Shown here: positions 25,248 to 33,863 of the stretch, piece by piece
How the letters are laid out: the number at the start of each line of letters is the position of its first letter
Numbering within the stretch: the first letter of the stretch is position 1
DNA from: an uncultured Micrococcaceae bacterium
Lineage (GTDB): Bacteria; Actinomycetota; Actinomycetes; Actinomycetales; Micrococcaceae
Assembly: GCA_947502645.1 (NCBI GenBank)
Contig: CANNAD010000001.1
Span: 434,001-498,000, forward strand
DNA: 64,000 nucleotides
Reading direction: 5' to 3'
The notes under the pieces: model-generated
The model's database searches: none
The model's input: the letters and a program-made list of their open reading frames with translations, nothing else
What the model was told of the DNA's origin: nothing
Translations under genes and position numbers: made by a program

Positions 25248-25663
25248 GGTGCACCCGCTCCCGGGACGCTGGCGTTTTCCGGCCGAGCGAGGGCGTCCGC
25301 GTGCAGCTGCCACCCGGCCCATCCAAGCAACGGGCCGTTCACCGGGGCCGATACCTGAACGGTCGCCCACATCCCGTCTCCGGTGATCGAGAGGCTGGCG
25401 TCGGCGCCCGCGAGCCGTTGCACCGTCGTCGTCGCGGCGGCCTGCCCTTCTCCGCGCATGATCTCTCGGGCACCAGCCCGGGCTGCTTCCTCCAGACGAA
25501 GCTGGGTGGCACCAGCCGTTACCGCTGTGAGAAGGGCGACGAGCAGCACTACGACCGTTGGCAACGCCACAGCGAGCTCCGCGGTGACAGCGCCACGCTG
25601 CCCGGAGACAGAACGGTATCCCCGGGTTGCGTATTGGTCCCGCGAAGCTCGTGTGGTTTTCAT
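25244..25663 (-). CDS. TadE family pilus assembly protein (pseudopilin-like)
   Basis: 139 residues with a type IVb-pilin-like N-terminus, GQRGAVTAELAVALPTVVVL, where glycine-alanine precedes the hydrophobic helix and a glutamate sits at +5. This pattern is recognised by prepilin peptidase. The remaining 80 residues are extracytoplasmic. Such minor pseudopilins assist Flp pilus assembly. It lies between the DUF4244 gene and the TadG-like gene. Confidence 0.85.
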   Translation of the reverse strand: MKTTRASRDQYATRGYRSVSGQRGAVTAELAVALPTVVVLLVALLTAVTAGATQLRLEEAARAGAREIMRGEGQAAATTTVQRLAGADASLSITGDGMWATVQVSAPVNGPLLGWAGWQLHADALARPENASVPGAGAP

Positions 25664-25672
25664 GGGAGGTCC

Positions 25673-25960
25673 TTATCCAAACGTGAGAGCGGTCTGGATC
25701 AGGCCCATGAGCATTCCGCGCACTTCGCCGCTGGCGAGAACAGCCACCAACAGTGCGGCAAATCCGACGGCGGCCAGAGTGGCGATCGCGTACTCGGCTG
25801 TGGCCATGCCGGCTTCGCGGTGACGGGTGTCCACCTTGTTCGAGTGGACCTGTCCCGTGTGCAGGACGGAGACTGTGGCGGTGCCGTGCCCCTCCACTTC
25901 TGTGCTGGGCAACGGGACCTGCGGTGCCCTGAACTGGTGTGAGCTTCTGGCGACTGTCAT
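25673..25960 (-). CDS. DUF4244 protein, probable Flp-type major pilin
   Basis: 95 residues. The second half, REAGMATAEYAIATLAAVGF, carries the Flp processing context (a small residue, then an EY pair five to six residues into a hydrophobic helix) and ends soon after the helix, as in Flp pilins. The long N-terminal leader of about 45 residues rich in polar residues is typical of the actinobacterial DUF4244 group. GAGGAG 10 nt before the ATG at 25960 fixes the start against an upstream in-frame ATG. Confidence 0.8.
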   Translation of the reverse strand: MTVARSSHQFRAPQVPLPSTEVEGHGTATVSVLHTGQVHSNKVDTRHREAGMATAEYAIATLAAVGFAALLVAVLASGEVRGMLMGLIQTALTFG

Positions 25961-26113
25961 GGTTTTGCTCCTCGTCATCTGGGCCAGGATTACTGGCGTT
26001 CGCGACACAGCTTTTGCGTCTGATTCGACTCTTCCCTGTACTTGACCTTGGCGACATTAGTGGTCAACCGGATCTGGATAACTTCTCAGCGCGCCCGCCC
26101 TGTGGAGGAACGG

Positions 26114-26692
26114 TCAGCCAAGTGAGGGAACCAATGCGAAGAGAACGGGCATGACTCCCAGGCAGACGAACGCGGGGAGTGCGCACGCTCCGAGAGGGAC
26201 CACCAGCTTCACTCCGAGCGAAGCTGCACGTTTTTCTGCTGCCCGATTGATCCGACGCCGGGATTGGCTGGCATGTGCGTACAGGAGTTTCGCGGAGGGT
26301 GCGCCCGTGGATCCGGCGAAGGCCAGCGCGGAAGCCAATTCAATGACTGGCAGGCGGCTGCCGTCACCGGCTTTCCCTGCAGCAAGTTGCCACGCAGAAT
26401 CCCACGATGCTCCGAGATTCAGGGCTGATGCTGCACGTTGAATGGAAGCACCTACCTCCAGTTGGCAGGAGTGTGACAGGACCTCCAGGACCGTGCTCAT
26501 GGGTTGGCCCGCTTCCAGCATCGCCGCAGCCAGATCCAGCATCAACGCGGGGTCCTCGATCCCCACGCTGCGCCCGTCCGGTTCAGCTGGTTTACGTCCT
26601 TCGGCCATCGGACGGTTGGTCGGCCCCGGGAGGTTTCCCAACAGCAACCACGCGGCGATAGCAAGCAAACAAAAGACGATGAGCCCAATCAT
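26114..26692 (-). CDS. tadC: Tad secretion system membrane protein TadC (GspF domain)
   Basis: 192-residue type II secretion F-domain protein. It has an N-terminal membrane segment (LIVFCLLAIAAWLLLG), a cytoplasmic helical GspF domain (DPALMLDLAAAMLEAGQPM), and a paired hydrophobic C-terminus. With TadB it forms the inner-membrane platform for pilus extrusion. Its ATG overlaps the tadB stop as ATGA. Confidence 0.86.
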   Translation of the reverse strand: MIGLIVFCLLAIAAWLLLGNLPGPTNRPMAEGRKPAEPDGRSVGIEDPALMLDLAAAMLEAGQPMSTVLEVLSHSCQLEVGASIQRAASALNLGASWDSAWQLAAGKAGDGSRLPVIELASALAFAGSTGAPSAKLLYAHASQSRRRINRAAEKRAASLGVKLVVPLGACALPAFVCLGVMPVLFALVPSLG

Positions 26693-27435
26693 GCAAGACC
26701 GTCCCTGCTGGCGGCGGCGACCAGCTTCCCTGACCACCAGCGCCCGACAAACATCAGCGCAGTGCCTGCCAGGAGGAATGCCCAACCCGCGGGTGTGCCC
26801 AGCAGCACGGCAAGGGGGTTCATGCCCATGACAAAGCCTAGTCCGAGGCCGAACACGGGCAGCCAGGTCAGGATGCGGACCGTCGCTTTCGGACCTGCGA
26901 GCGCCGTGTCACGGGCGGCTTCCCCATCCAACCGGGCCTCAAGCTGCACCGCGTATCGGGCAAGGATGGCCCCCAACGGTGCCCCACAGCGTTCGGATAC
27001 TTCGAGGCAGGCGGCCAGATCCGTCCAGAGCCCGGCCAGCCTGGCCTGTTTGCGCTGATTGCAGTCCACAGCGGCGTTGGTGAGCGCGTGTGACGGGCTG
27101 ATTCCGAGGGACGCGGCTTGTGCTGCCTGTTCGAGCACAGGAACCACACTGTTGGCCAGTCGACGTCCGTGCGAGAGGTCTGTTGTCCGGGTGGCCCTAT
27201 AGACGGAGAGCGCGTCTTCCCAGAGGGAATGCTGGTTCCGGCCGGACTGCAGCAATGCTGCGAGCTGGTGCACAAAAAGTGGCAGCTCATGTCCATCGGG
27301 TTCCAGGCGCATCCTGAGTTTCCGCCGGAGTGCGGCGACTGGTCGAGGCTCGGCGGTCATCGTCGGGCGGGGGTTTGACTGGGCCAATAATGCGTAGGCC
27401 AATATGAGCAGCAGTGCAATGATCAATCCGCTCAT
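26689..27435 (-). CDS. tadB: Tad secretion system membrane protein TadB (GspF domain)
   Basis: 248 residues with an N-terminal membrane segment (SGLIIALLLILAYALLA), a helical GspF domain (LPLFVHQLAALLQSGRNQH) and two C-terminal membrane segments. It is the partner of TadC in the Flp pilus platform. The ATG overlaps the tadA stop (ATGA). Confidence 0.86.
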   Translation of the reverse strand: MSGLIIALLLILAYALLAQSNPRPTMTAEPRPVAALRRKLRMRLEPDGHELPLFVHQLAALLQSGRNQHSLWEDALSVYRATRTTDLSHGRRLANSVVPVLEQAAQAASLGISPSHALTNAAVDCNQRKQARLAGLWTDLAACLEVSERCGAPLGAILARYAVQLEARLDGEAARDTALAGPKATVRILTWLPVFGLGLGFVMGMNPLAVLLGTPAGWAFLLAGTALMFVGRWWSGKLVAAASRDGLA

Positions 27436-28631
27436 TGCACCAGCCGTCTCCGCAGGTCCGGCCATGCGGGGCCTTCCACGAGGGCTCCCTCGACGGTTTC
27501 AAGTGCGGGGATTGCGGTGAGATCCTTGCCGGACAGCGTCAGGACGGACACCCCATCCACTTCCCGCCCGGACGCTGTTCGCCGAAGATGGATGACGACG
27601 TCAATGGCGTTGGCTGCCTGTTGAGCGAGCGATTCTCTGCTGAGGCCTGCGAGCGCACCGAGCGCTGAGAGGCGGGCCGGTACGCTCTGCGCTGAGTTGG
27701 CGTGGATGGTCCCGCCAGCACCGGCGTGCCCGGTGTTCATGGCGGTGAGGAGTTCGCGGACCTCTGTGCCACGGCACTCCCCTACGATCAGCCGGTCGGG
27801 CCGCATGCGCAGTGCTTCCCTGACGAGGTCAGCGAGTTCGACGGTGCCGGAGCCCTCAAGGTTGCTGTGCCGGCTCTGGAGTCCGACGACGTGTGGGTGC
27901 CCCGGGTTCAGTTCGGCGGCGTCTTCGACCAGGACTAATCGTTCCATATCCGGGCATAGCCCGAGCATGGAGGAAAGAAGCGTGGTTTTGCCAGTTCCGG
28001 TGGCGCCGCTAATGAGAAAGTTAAGGCGCTTCTCCACCACCTGGGACAGGACATCTACCAGCTGCTCCTTGTTGGGTTGTCCCGCGAACAGTTCATCGAG
28101 AGTGAAGACCGTTGGCCTGCGGATCCTGATCGACAACAGCGTTCCGGTGGTGGAGACCGGGCTCAGCACCGCATGGATCCGGTAGGCATCCAGGCGCACA
28201 TCAACACACGGATTTGAGTCGTCGAGCCGGCGCCCTCCTGCTGCCACCAGCCGGGCGGCCAGAGCCCGGACCGCGTGGTCGTCAGCGAATCGAACGCCAG
28301 TCCGTTCCAGACCAAGACCGCTGTCCACCCACACGTCGTTGGGCCCATTGACGAGGATGTCCGTCACGCCAGGACTCGAGGCGAGATCCTGCAGCGGCCC
28401 GAGCCCCTTGAGCTCGGCGCGGATAGTATCCACCGCACGCAGGGTTCCCTCTGAGCCGAGCAGCCGTCCGCTCGAGTGCACAGCTGCCGCCAGGCGCGCG
28501 TCTGTCACCGGAACGTTGTCCGCCAGTACGGCGGCCCGGATCTGGGAGACCATGGCGGAATCCACCGCGTTCTGCTGAAAAGGGGCTGGCCGGGAACGCC
28601 GTCGTGGACCGCCGTCGGGCCGGGCGTTCAT
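27432..28631 (-). CDS. tadA: Tad secretion ATPase TadA/CpaF
   Basis: 399-residue secretion ATPase powering Flp pilus assembly. Walker A is ISGATGTGKTTLLSSML near residue 210, and the Asp and His boxes are in VLVEDAAELNPGHPHVV. MRPDRLIVGECRG is the Walker B region, and TGHAGAGGTIHANSA the downstream His motif. The start overlaps the ssd stop (ATGA). It belongs to the actinobacterial TadA group (Rv3659c type). Confidence 0.92.
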   Translation of the reverse strand: MNARPDGGPRRRSRPAPFQQNAVDSAMVSQIRAAVLADNVPVTDARLAAAVHSSGRLLGSEGTLRAVDTIRAELKGLGPLQDLASSPGVTDILVNGPNDVWVDSGLGLERTGVRFADDHAVRALAARLVAAGGRRLDDSNPCVDVRLDAYRIHAVLSPVSTTGTLLSIRIRRPTVFTLDELFAGQPNKEQLVDVLSQVVEKRLNFLISGATGTGKTTLLSSMLGLCPDMERLVLVEDAAELNPGHPHVVGLQSRHSNLEGSGTVELADLVREALRMRPDRLIVGECRGTEVRELLTAMNTGHAGAGGTIHANSAQSVPARLSALGALAGLSRESLAQQAANAIDVVIHLRRTASGREVDGVSVLTLSGKDLTAIPALETVEGALVEGPAWPDLRRRLVQ

Positions 28632-29692
28632 GAGGCGCTCGCTGTGCTGACGTTCAGGTGCGCGATGATGCTGCCGAGGGCCCGCTGCAGTCGACGTCTA
28701 CGCCCGTATTCAAGTACCGTTCCGTTCTCTTCCGCCCTGGGCAGTCCCCGTTGGTGCGGAATATATCCGGCGAGGGGTGCGCCGACGAGGTCTGCAATGG
28801 TCTGCGGGTCCAGGCCGTCCGCAACCGGTCCGCGGATGACCAGCGACACTGGGATTGGTTCCAGGCATCGCAGTACGTTTCGGCCGATGTCCACGGCACG
28901 ACGACGGGCTGGCAGCATCACGAGGATGGTGTCGCAGAACTCGGCCAGGGAGTCGGGGCCGTGGTCTTTGCCCAGGTCCATGACGGCGAGGTCGACTCCG
29001 GCACGCACCGCATCAAGGACTCCAGGGGCCATGAACGCATCCTGGGAGGACAGATCCGCGGCGCGGGCACTCCATGACAGCACGGACATGCCACTGATGG
29101 TGGGGAGCGCTTCCAAAAGCTGGCGGGGATTGAGTGTCCCCTTGACGTCTGCGAGATCGGGCCACCGGATCCCCTGTACGTCGTGTACTGCGAGGAGCCC
29201 GTCGATGCCGCCGTCGAGCGGGACTCCGTCAATCAGGCACGTGGATAACCCGTCAGCTGCAGCCGAGTGCGCCAGCAAACTGCTCAGGGTGGTTGTTCCG
29301 CAGCCGCCCGTTGCGCCGGCCACTCCGATGATTCTGCCGGTCACGGGCGCGCTCGCCTGGCTCAGGTAGTCTGCCAACCACACGGCCGCGGAGGGCAAGA
29401 CTGCGGCCCGCTGGGCAGACAGTGCGGCAGCCCGTTCCCACACCTGCGATTGCTGCCCGTGCAGGCCCACAACGATGATCTCTGTGTTGCCTGGAAGCCG
29501 AGGAAGAGGAACATCGACGTCGACCAACAACAGCGCCGCACCAAGAGCGATTCCTTCAGCGGCGCTTCCCACCGCGGCCAATGTGGCGCCGGCAGCTGCA
29601 GCCACACGGGACACTTCGTCCCGCACGGACTCAGCGGTGCTGATCAGAACGATCGTGGGCGTCAGGTTTTCGGGTACCCAGGTAGCATTCAT
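28628..29692 (-). CDS. ssd: Septum-site determining protein Ssd / CpaE-like MinD-family ATPase
   Basis: 354 residues. An N-terminal receiver-like domain (TPTIVLISTAESVRDEV) precedes a deviant Walker A MinD/ParA domain, IGVAGATGGCGTTTLSSLL, where the usual KGGxGKT lysines are missing. Ssd (Rv3660c) and CpaE/TadZ proteins place Tad machinery and affect septation. The ATG at 29692 has GGAGG 8 nt upstream. It heads the operon ssd-tadA-tadB-tadC. Confidence 0.85.
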   Translation of the reverse strand: MNATWVPENLTPTIVLISTAESVRDEVSRVAAAAGATLAAVGSAAEGIALGAALLLVDVDVPLPRLPGNTEIIVVGLHGQQSQVWERAAALSAQRAAVLPSAAVWLADYLSQASAPVTGRIIGVAGATGGCGTTTLSSLLAHSAAADGLSTCLIDGVPLDGGIDGLLAVHDVQGIRWPDLADVKGTLNPRQLLEALPTISGMSVLSWSARAADLSSQDAFMAPGVLDAVRAGVDLAVMDLGKDHGPDSLAEFCDTILVMLPARRRAVDIGRNVLRCLEPIPVSLVIRGPVADGLDPQTIADLVGAPLAGYIPHQRGLPRAEENGTVLEYGRRRRLQRALGSIIAHLNVSTASAS

Positions 29693-29836
29693 ACCTCGAT
29701 CCTCCACGGCAAGCGGTGGCCCACGGCTGCTGATACCAGCGTTTGTGGACAAACCCGCACCTGTGCTGGCCTGTGGAGGAGGAGTGGGAGGGCCCGTCAG
29801 CACAAAAGTGTCGCACCCTTACGCGAGAATGGACAC

Positions 29837-31534
29837 ATGTACATTCTCGTGGCGGCGACGGACCGCGGGACGGCCGAGCCGAACACGGCGTACCTTCAGC
29901 CTCTGGACGACGACGGCGCCCCCTCAGCCGCTCCCGTCGTCGTGCCCTTCGCTGAACTACCAGGGAAAGTTGCCGAACTGGAGAGCAAACGGCCGCGCTG
30001 GGTCTTTGAAAACGCGCGCGACTGGCATCCGCAGCTCCTCAGGAACGGTGTGAGTATTGAACGCTGCCACGACCTCACGCTGATCCGCGGGATCCTCAGA
30101 TTTGCGGCCTCAGCGGCGCCGTCCCCCTACATTGAAGAGCTGCGCAACGCTCCGGTTGACGACGTCGATGACGCACTCCCCCGCCAGCTCATGCCACCCC
30201 CGCCAGCGCCGGACCAGGGCACCCTGTTTGAGAGCGAACCAGCAGCCGCCGGGATGCCCCTCGATGACCTCCGGGCCGAGTTTCAGGCGCAGCTGGCCGC
30301 TATCACGCAGTCCGCTCAGGCGAACCGGCTCGCGCTCCTGACAGCCGCAGAATCCGCTGGCGCGCTGGTCGCCGTCGAAATGGAACACTTCGGGATGCCC
30401 TGGCGGGAGGACGTACACCGTGACATTCTCACCAACGCCCTCGGACCACGTCCCCGCGAAGGGCACCGCCCGGCAGAACTGGAACGGCTTGCCGGAGAAC
30501 TGCGCAGCGCGCTCGGAAACCCTGCATTCAACCCGGACTCGCCCCAGGAACTCCTACGAGCCCTCCACCGCGCAGGGATCGAGGTCAAAACCACCCGGCA
30601 ATGGGAGCTCGAGCAGCACAATCACCCGGCCATCCCACCACTGCTGCACTACAAGAAACTGTCCCGCCTGCTCACCGCGAACGGTTGGACGTGGCTGGAC
30701 ACGTGGGTCCACGACGGTCGGTTCCGCCCCGAATACGTGGTCGGCGGCGTCGTCACCGGCAGGTGGGCCTCCCGCGGCGGTGGCGCACTGCAAATCCCGC
30801 GAGTTATCAGGGACGCCTCCCGCCCGGATCCAGGGCACCGGTTCATTGTGGCCGACGCAGCGCAGCTCGAACCACGGGTACTGGCCGCACTGGCGCGGGA
30901 CTCGGCGCTCGCTGAAGCCGCCCGCGGTCGTGACCTCTATCAGGGAATAGCCGATCAGGGCTTCGGCGGTGACAGGGCCAAAGCGAAACTCGCCATGCTG
31001 GGAGCCATGTACGGCGCTACCACCGGCGAATCCGGGCGCCTGATGCCACAGCTGACGCGCACCTACCCGCAGGCCATCGCCGTCGTCGAGCAGGCTGCCC
31101 GGAAAGGTGAATCCGGTGGGGTCGTATCCACCCACCTTGGCCGGAGCTGTCCGCCTCCGTCGTCGCGCTGGTTACAGGCACAACACAGTACGACGGCGGA
31201 TGAGCAGCGCCGGGCGGAGGGCGTGGCACGGGCGCGGGGAAGGTTCACCCGCAATTTCGTGGTGCAGGGTACCGCCGCGGAATGGGCGTTGTGTTGGTTG
31301 GCAGAAATACGACGGCGACTGCGTGCGGCTGCGGGAGGTGGTGCGGTACTCGGGGAGCTGGTGTTCTTCCTCCACGATGAGGTGGTTCTACATGTGCGCG
31401 ATGAGTGCGTCAAGGACGTGGAGGCAATCGTGCAGGAATCCGCCTCCGCTGCCACAAACCTGCTCTTCGGAAACATCCCCATCGATTTTCCTGTCAACGG
31501 GGTAGTTGTCGATTCCTACGCAGACGCGAAATAG
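29837..31534 (+). CDS. Bifunctional 3'-5' exonuclease/DNA polymerase, short family A type
   Basis: 565 residues, far shorter than PolA and lacking the 5' nuclease domain. The family A polymerase motifs are present: motif A ADAAQLEPRVLAALARD near residue 340, motif B AKAKLAMLGAMYGATTGESG near 380, and motif C FLHDEVVLHV near 520. The N-terminal half has the position of a proofreading domain, with catalytic acids not obvious to me. This is a second, non-essential polymerase found in many actinobacteria. The ATG at 29837 lacks a ribosome site. Confidence 0.85.
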   Translation: MYILVAATDRGTAEPNTAYLQPLDDDGAPSAAPVVVPFAELPGKVAELESKRPRWVFENARDWHPQLLRNGVSIERCHDLTLIRGILRFAASAAPSPYIEELRNAPVDDVDDALPRQLMPPPPAPDQGTLFESEPAAAGMPLDDLRAEFQAQLAAITQSAQANRLALLTAAESAGALVAVEMEHFGMPWREDVHRDILTNALGPRPREGHRPAELERLAGELRSALGNPAFNPDSPQELLRALHRAGIEVKTTRQWELEQHNHPAIPPLLHYKKLSRLLTANGWTWLDTWVHDGRFRPEYVVGGVVTGRWASRGGGALQIPRVIRDASRPDPGHRFIVADAAQLEPRVLAALARDSALAEAARGRDLYQGIADQGFGGDRAKAKLAMLGAMYGATTGESGRLMPQLTRTYPQAIAVVEQAARKGESGGVVSTHLGRSCPPPSSRWLQAQHSTTADEQRRAEGVARARGRFTRNFVVQGTAAEWALCWLAEIRRRLRAAAGGGAVLGELVFFLHDEVVLHVRDECVKDVEAIVQESASAATNLLFGNIPIDFPVNGVVVDSYADAK

Positions 31535-31644
31535 GCCCAAAGCACAGTTATCCACAGTTGAGCTCTTCCCCATGGCGCCGTTGAACCACGCGCCGTAGCG
31601 TCACAGGTAGCACCGTGACATGGGACCGAAAGGGTACTTCCGCT

Positions 31645-33216
31645 GTGACCATACTGACCATCAATACTGATCTCTACCTGGACTCTGCCCTGCACGCATC
31701 CAACGCCGGCAACGCTGCTCATGACGCCGTCTCAAATGCTGTCTCAGCGCTACAATCCAGTAGCGGTATGGCCGGATGGGATGGAGCCGGCGTGGACTGG
31801 GCCTCCCAGTATGACCCAGCCGCACGATCGTTGACGTCCGCCGTGCAGGATCTGGCGTTGGCATGTTCGGACACCTCCCGTGCCATGACCATGGCAGCCG
31901 GCGAGTACATTCGAGCGGAGCACGTAGCTTCACTGGGAGTCTCGTTGCTCAGTCATCCCGCTCTTTCCCCGGCGGCACCGGAAATCTGCCTCAGCTCGCT
32001 CCCCTCAGCAGGAGAGTCCATCAATCCAGGGATTCCGCCAATTGGCTGGGACATCGTGGAAGGAATGACTGGAGTCGTTTGGCCAAACGGCGACCCGAAT
32101 CTCCTGCGCAGTGCCGCTGCCACCTGGTCACATCTTGCCAACCAACTCGACGAGCTCAGGCGAGCATCCATCGGGTCGGTTCGTGCATCGGTTCACTCAC
32201 TGAGTGCCCGCGACCTGACGCTGCTTCAGGACCGGTCCCTCCTGATGGACGCGGCGGCGTCAGATTTGGCTGAGGATGCTAGAAACCTCGCAACAGCCTG
32301 CACGAGCTATGCCACGAGCATTGAGCAGGCGCACGAAGAGCTGCGGCAGGAGGCAACGGACTTCGTCAGGGAATTATCCATGCTGATCCTCGTCGGAAGC
32401 ATTCTGTCCTTCGTCACCCTGGGCGGAGCCGGGGCTATAACAGGGCTCATCGGGAGTGCTCGTGTTGCTATGCTCATCAGCCGTACAACTGCTGCCATCA
32501 GCGGACTAGTATCGGCCGCCAAAGCCACGAGCATCGTAGTTCGGGCAACGCCATATGGGACGCGGCTCGAACGCCTCCTTGCAAATAGCGCAGCCAAAAC
32601 TCCCGCGATCACGAAACCGCTGCCTCCCGCAGTCACCAAATTCACCACGTGGACTGATCGGGGCACAGACTTCGTCACCGAGGGTCCATTGAAAATGCTT
32701 GGTGATGCAGGGAAGTTGAAGGTCGAAAAGGCCTTCTGGGGAGAGTATGCGTCAGGGGGCAGCTGGACTGACCGAGCCATTAATCTCACCGGATTCGCTG
32801 CCGCGGGTTCAACACTGACGTTCAAATCCGTCAAGTGGGGCAAAGCTGCATATGACCGCATAACCGCCATCAATGACACCAGCCAGGTGGCTCGGCAAGG
32901 CAAGCTACCCTGGCTATTCCAGAAGCCCAAGAACTATCCTGGGCTGCCCAAAAAGCTACCGGTCACGGTCCCGCAGCGGCTCACAGCGGCACATCCAGGA
33001 CCGGCCCCCACTCGCCGTCCAGTGGTGACGAAACCACTTCTGGTGATCCCAGGCCAGCTTCCGCCCGTGATGGAAAACCCCTTGTTGGTCCAGCAGGGAC
33101 CGACGGTTCATGACCGTCAACCTCTGATCGCTGACCGGAAGCTTCCGGTGTTCGACGCCCAGCCGATGACGACCATCCTGCCTCCGTCAGCACCCGGTCT
33201 AGCAGTAGCCCGGTAA
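31645..33216 (+). CDS. Orphan WXG-like (type VII secretion substrate-like) protein
   Basis: About 523 residues, no named function. Two alpha-helical WXG-like stretches are visible: one around GWDGAGVDWASQYDPAARSL and one around WPNGDPNLLRSAAATWSHL. Both are followed by long helices, and a hydrophobic glycine-rich segment (LILVGSILSFVTLGGAGAIT) follows near residue 250. This is the layout of N-terminal delivery regions of actinobacterial polymorphic toxins. No toxin domain follows: from about residue 446 the tail is proline-rich and lies antisense to the CoA pyrophosphatase gene. No ESX genes lie nearby. The start is uncertain between GTG 31645 (AAAGGG upstream) and GTG 31615. Confidence 0.65.
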   Translation: MTILTINTDLYLDSALHASNAGNAAHDAVSNAVSALQSSSGMAGWDGAGVDWASQYDPAARSLTSAVQDLALACSDTSRAMTMAAGEYIRAEHVASLGVSLLSHPALSPAAPEICLSSLPSAGESINPGIPPIGWDIVEGMTGVVWPNGDPNLLRSAAATWSHLANQLDELRRASIGSVRASVHSLSARDLTLLQDRSLLMDAAASDLAEDARNLATACTSYATSIEQAHEELRQEATDFVRELSMLILVGSILSFVTLGGAGAITGLIGSARVAMLISRTTAAISGLVSAAKATSIVVRATPYGTRLERLLANSAAKTPAITKPLPPAVTKFTTWTDRGTDFVTEGPLKMLGDAGKLKVEKAFWGEYASGGSWTDRAINLTGFAAAGSTLTFKSVKWGKAAYDRITAINDTSQVARQGKLPWLFQKPKNYPGLPKKLPVTVPQRLTAAHPGPAPTRRPVVTKPLLVIPGQLPPVMENPLLVQQGPTVHDRQPLIADRKLPVFDAQPMTTILPPSAPGLAVAR

Positions 33217-33838
33217 ACCCCCAGACAAGGACACCGTTGACAGTAAATCCCGGGCTCCGATGAACATCCTCGCCCTTCCGCACAACGGCGGTCACCCGGT
33301 TCTTTGGGTCCAGGAGGTCAGCAACGGGGATCCTGAAAACACTCGCCGACTCGCCGTAGTCAACCACGTCAACAGGCGACGGCGCCGTCCACCAACCCAG
33401 CACCGGCGTCACCACGTGGTTGCTCACCGGCAGCGGAAGGCCGGGGAATGTACCCAAGATCTCAATCCCGGCCGGATCCAGCCCCGTCTCCTCGCGCGCC
33501 TCACGAAGCGCAGCATCAACTGGGCCTGTGTCTCCGGTGTCTACACGGCCCCCAGGGAACGCCACCTGCCCGGGATGTGAGGAAAGTGATCCGGCTCGCT
33601 CGACCAACAACACATCGAGATCGTCGGGGACAACTTCCGAGTGGGAGTTCGCCGGTCTGTCATCCAGCGGTCCGAACAGCATGAGGACGGCCGCTCTCCG
33701 CGCCCGTTCGACGTCGAACCCCTCAAACGTCCACCGCGGATCCATACCGTCTCCAGCCACAGGGGCGCTCCCGCTCAAACCCGGAACACCATTGGCGTAC
33801 CGCTGGACCATGGCCCGCAAACTTTCGTACGCTGTCAC
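32981..33838 (-). CDS. NUDIX hydrolase, CoA pyrophosphatase type
   Basis: 285 residues. LLVERAGSLSSHPGQVAFPG is the extended CoA diphosphatase signature, and the Nudix box GDTGPVDAALREAREETGL follows near residue 102. It would hydrolyse CoA or acyl-CoA to phosphopantetheine and 3',5'-ADP. The conserved domain ends near residue 222. The remaining 63 residues (rich in Ser, Gly, Pro, Glu) have no family counterpart that I recognise and overlap the WXG-like gene tail to tail by 236 bp. The GTG start has AAGGGA upstream. nth lies just upstream on the same strand. Confidence 0.88.
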   Translation of the reverse strand: MTAYESLRAMVQRYANGVPGLSGSAPVAGDGMDPRWTFEGFDVERARRAAVLMLFGPLDDRPANSHSEVVPDDLDVLLVERAGSLSSHPGQVAFPGGRVDTGDTGPVDAALREAREETGLDPAGIEILGTFPGLPLPVSNHVVTPVLGWWTAPSPVDVVDYGESASVFRIPVADLLDPKNRVTAVVRKGEDVHRSPGFTVNGVLVWGFTGLLLDRVLTEAGWSSSAGRRTPEASGQRSEVDGHEPSVPAGPTRGFPSRAEAGLGSPEVVSSPLDGEWGPVLDVPL

Positions 33839-33863
33839 GGCGTTCCCTTCTCTTCAGCGATCT

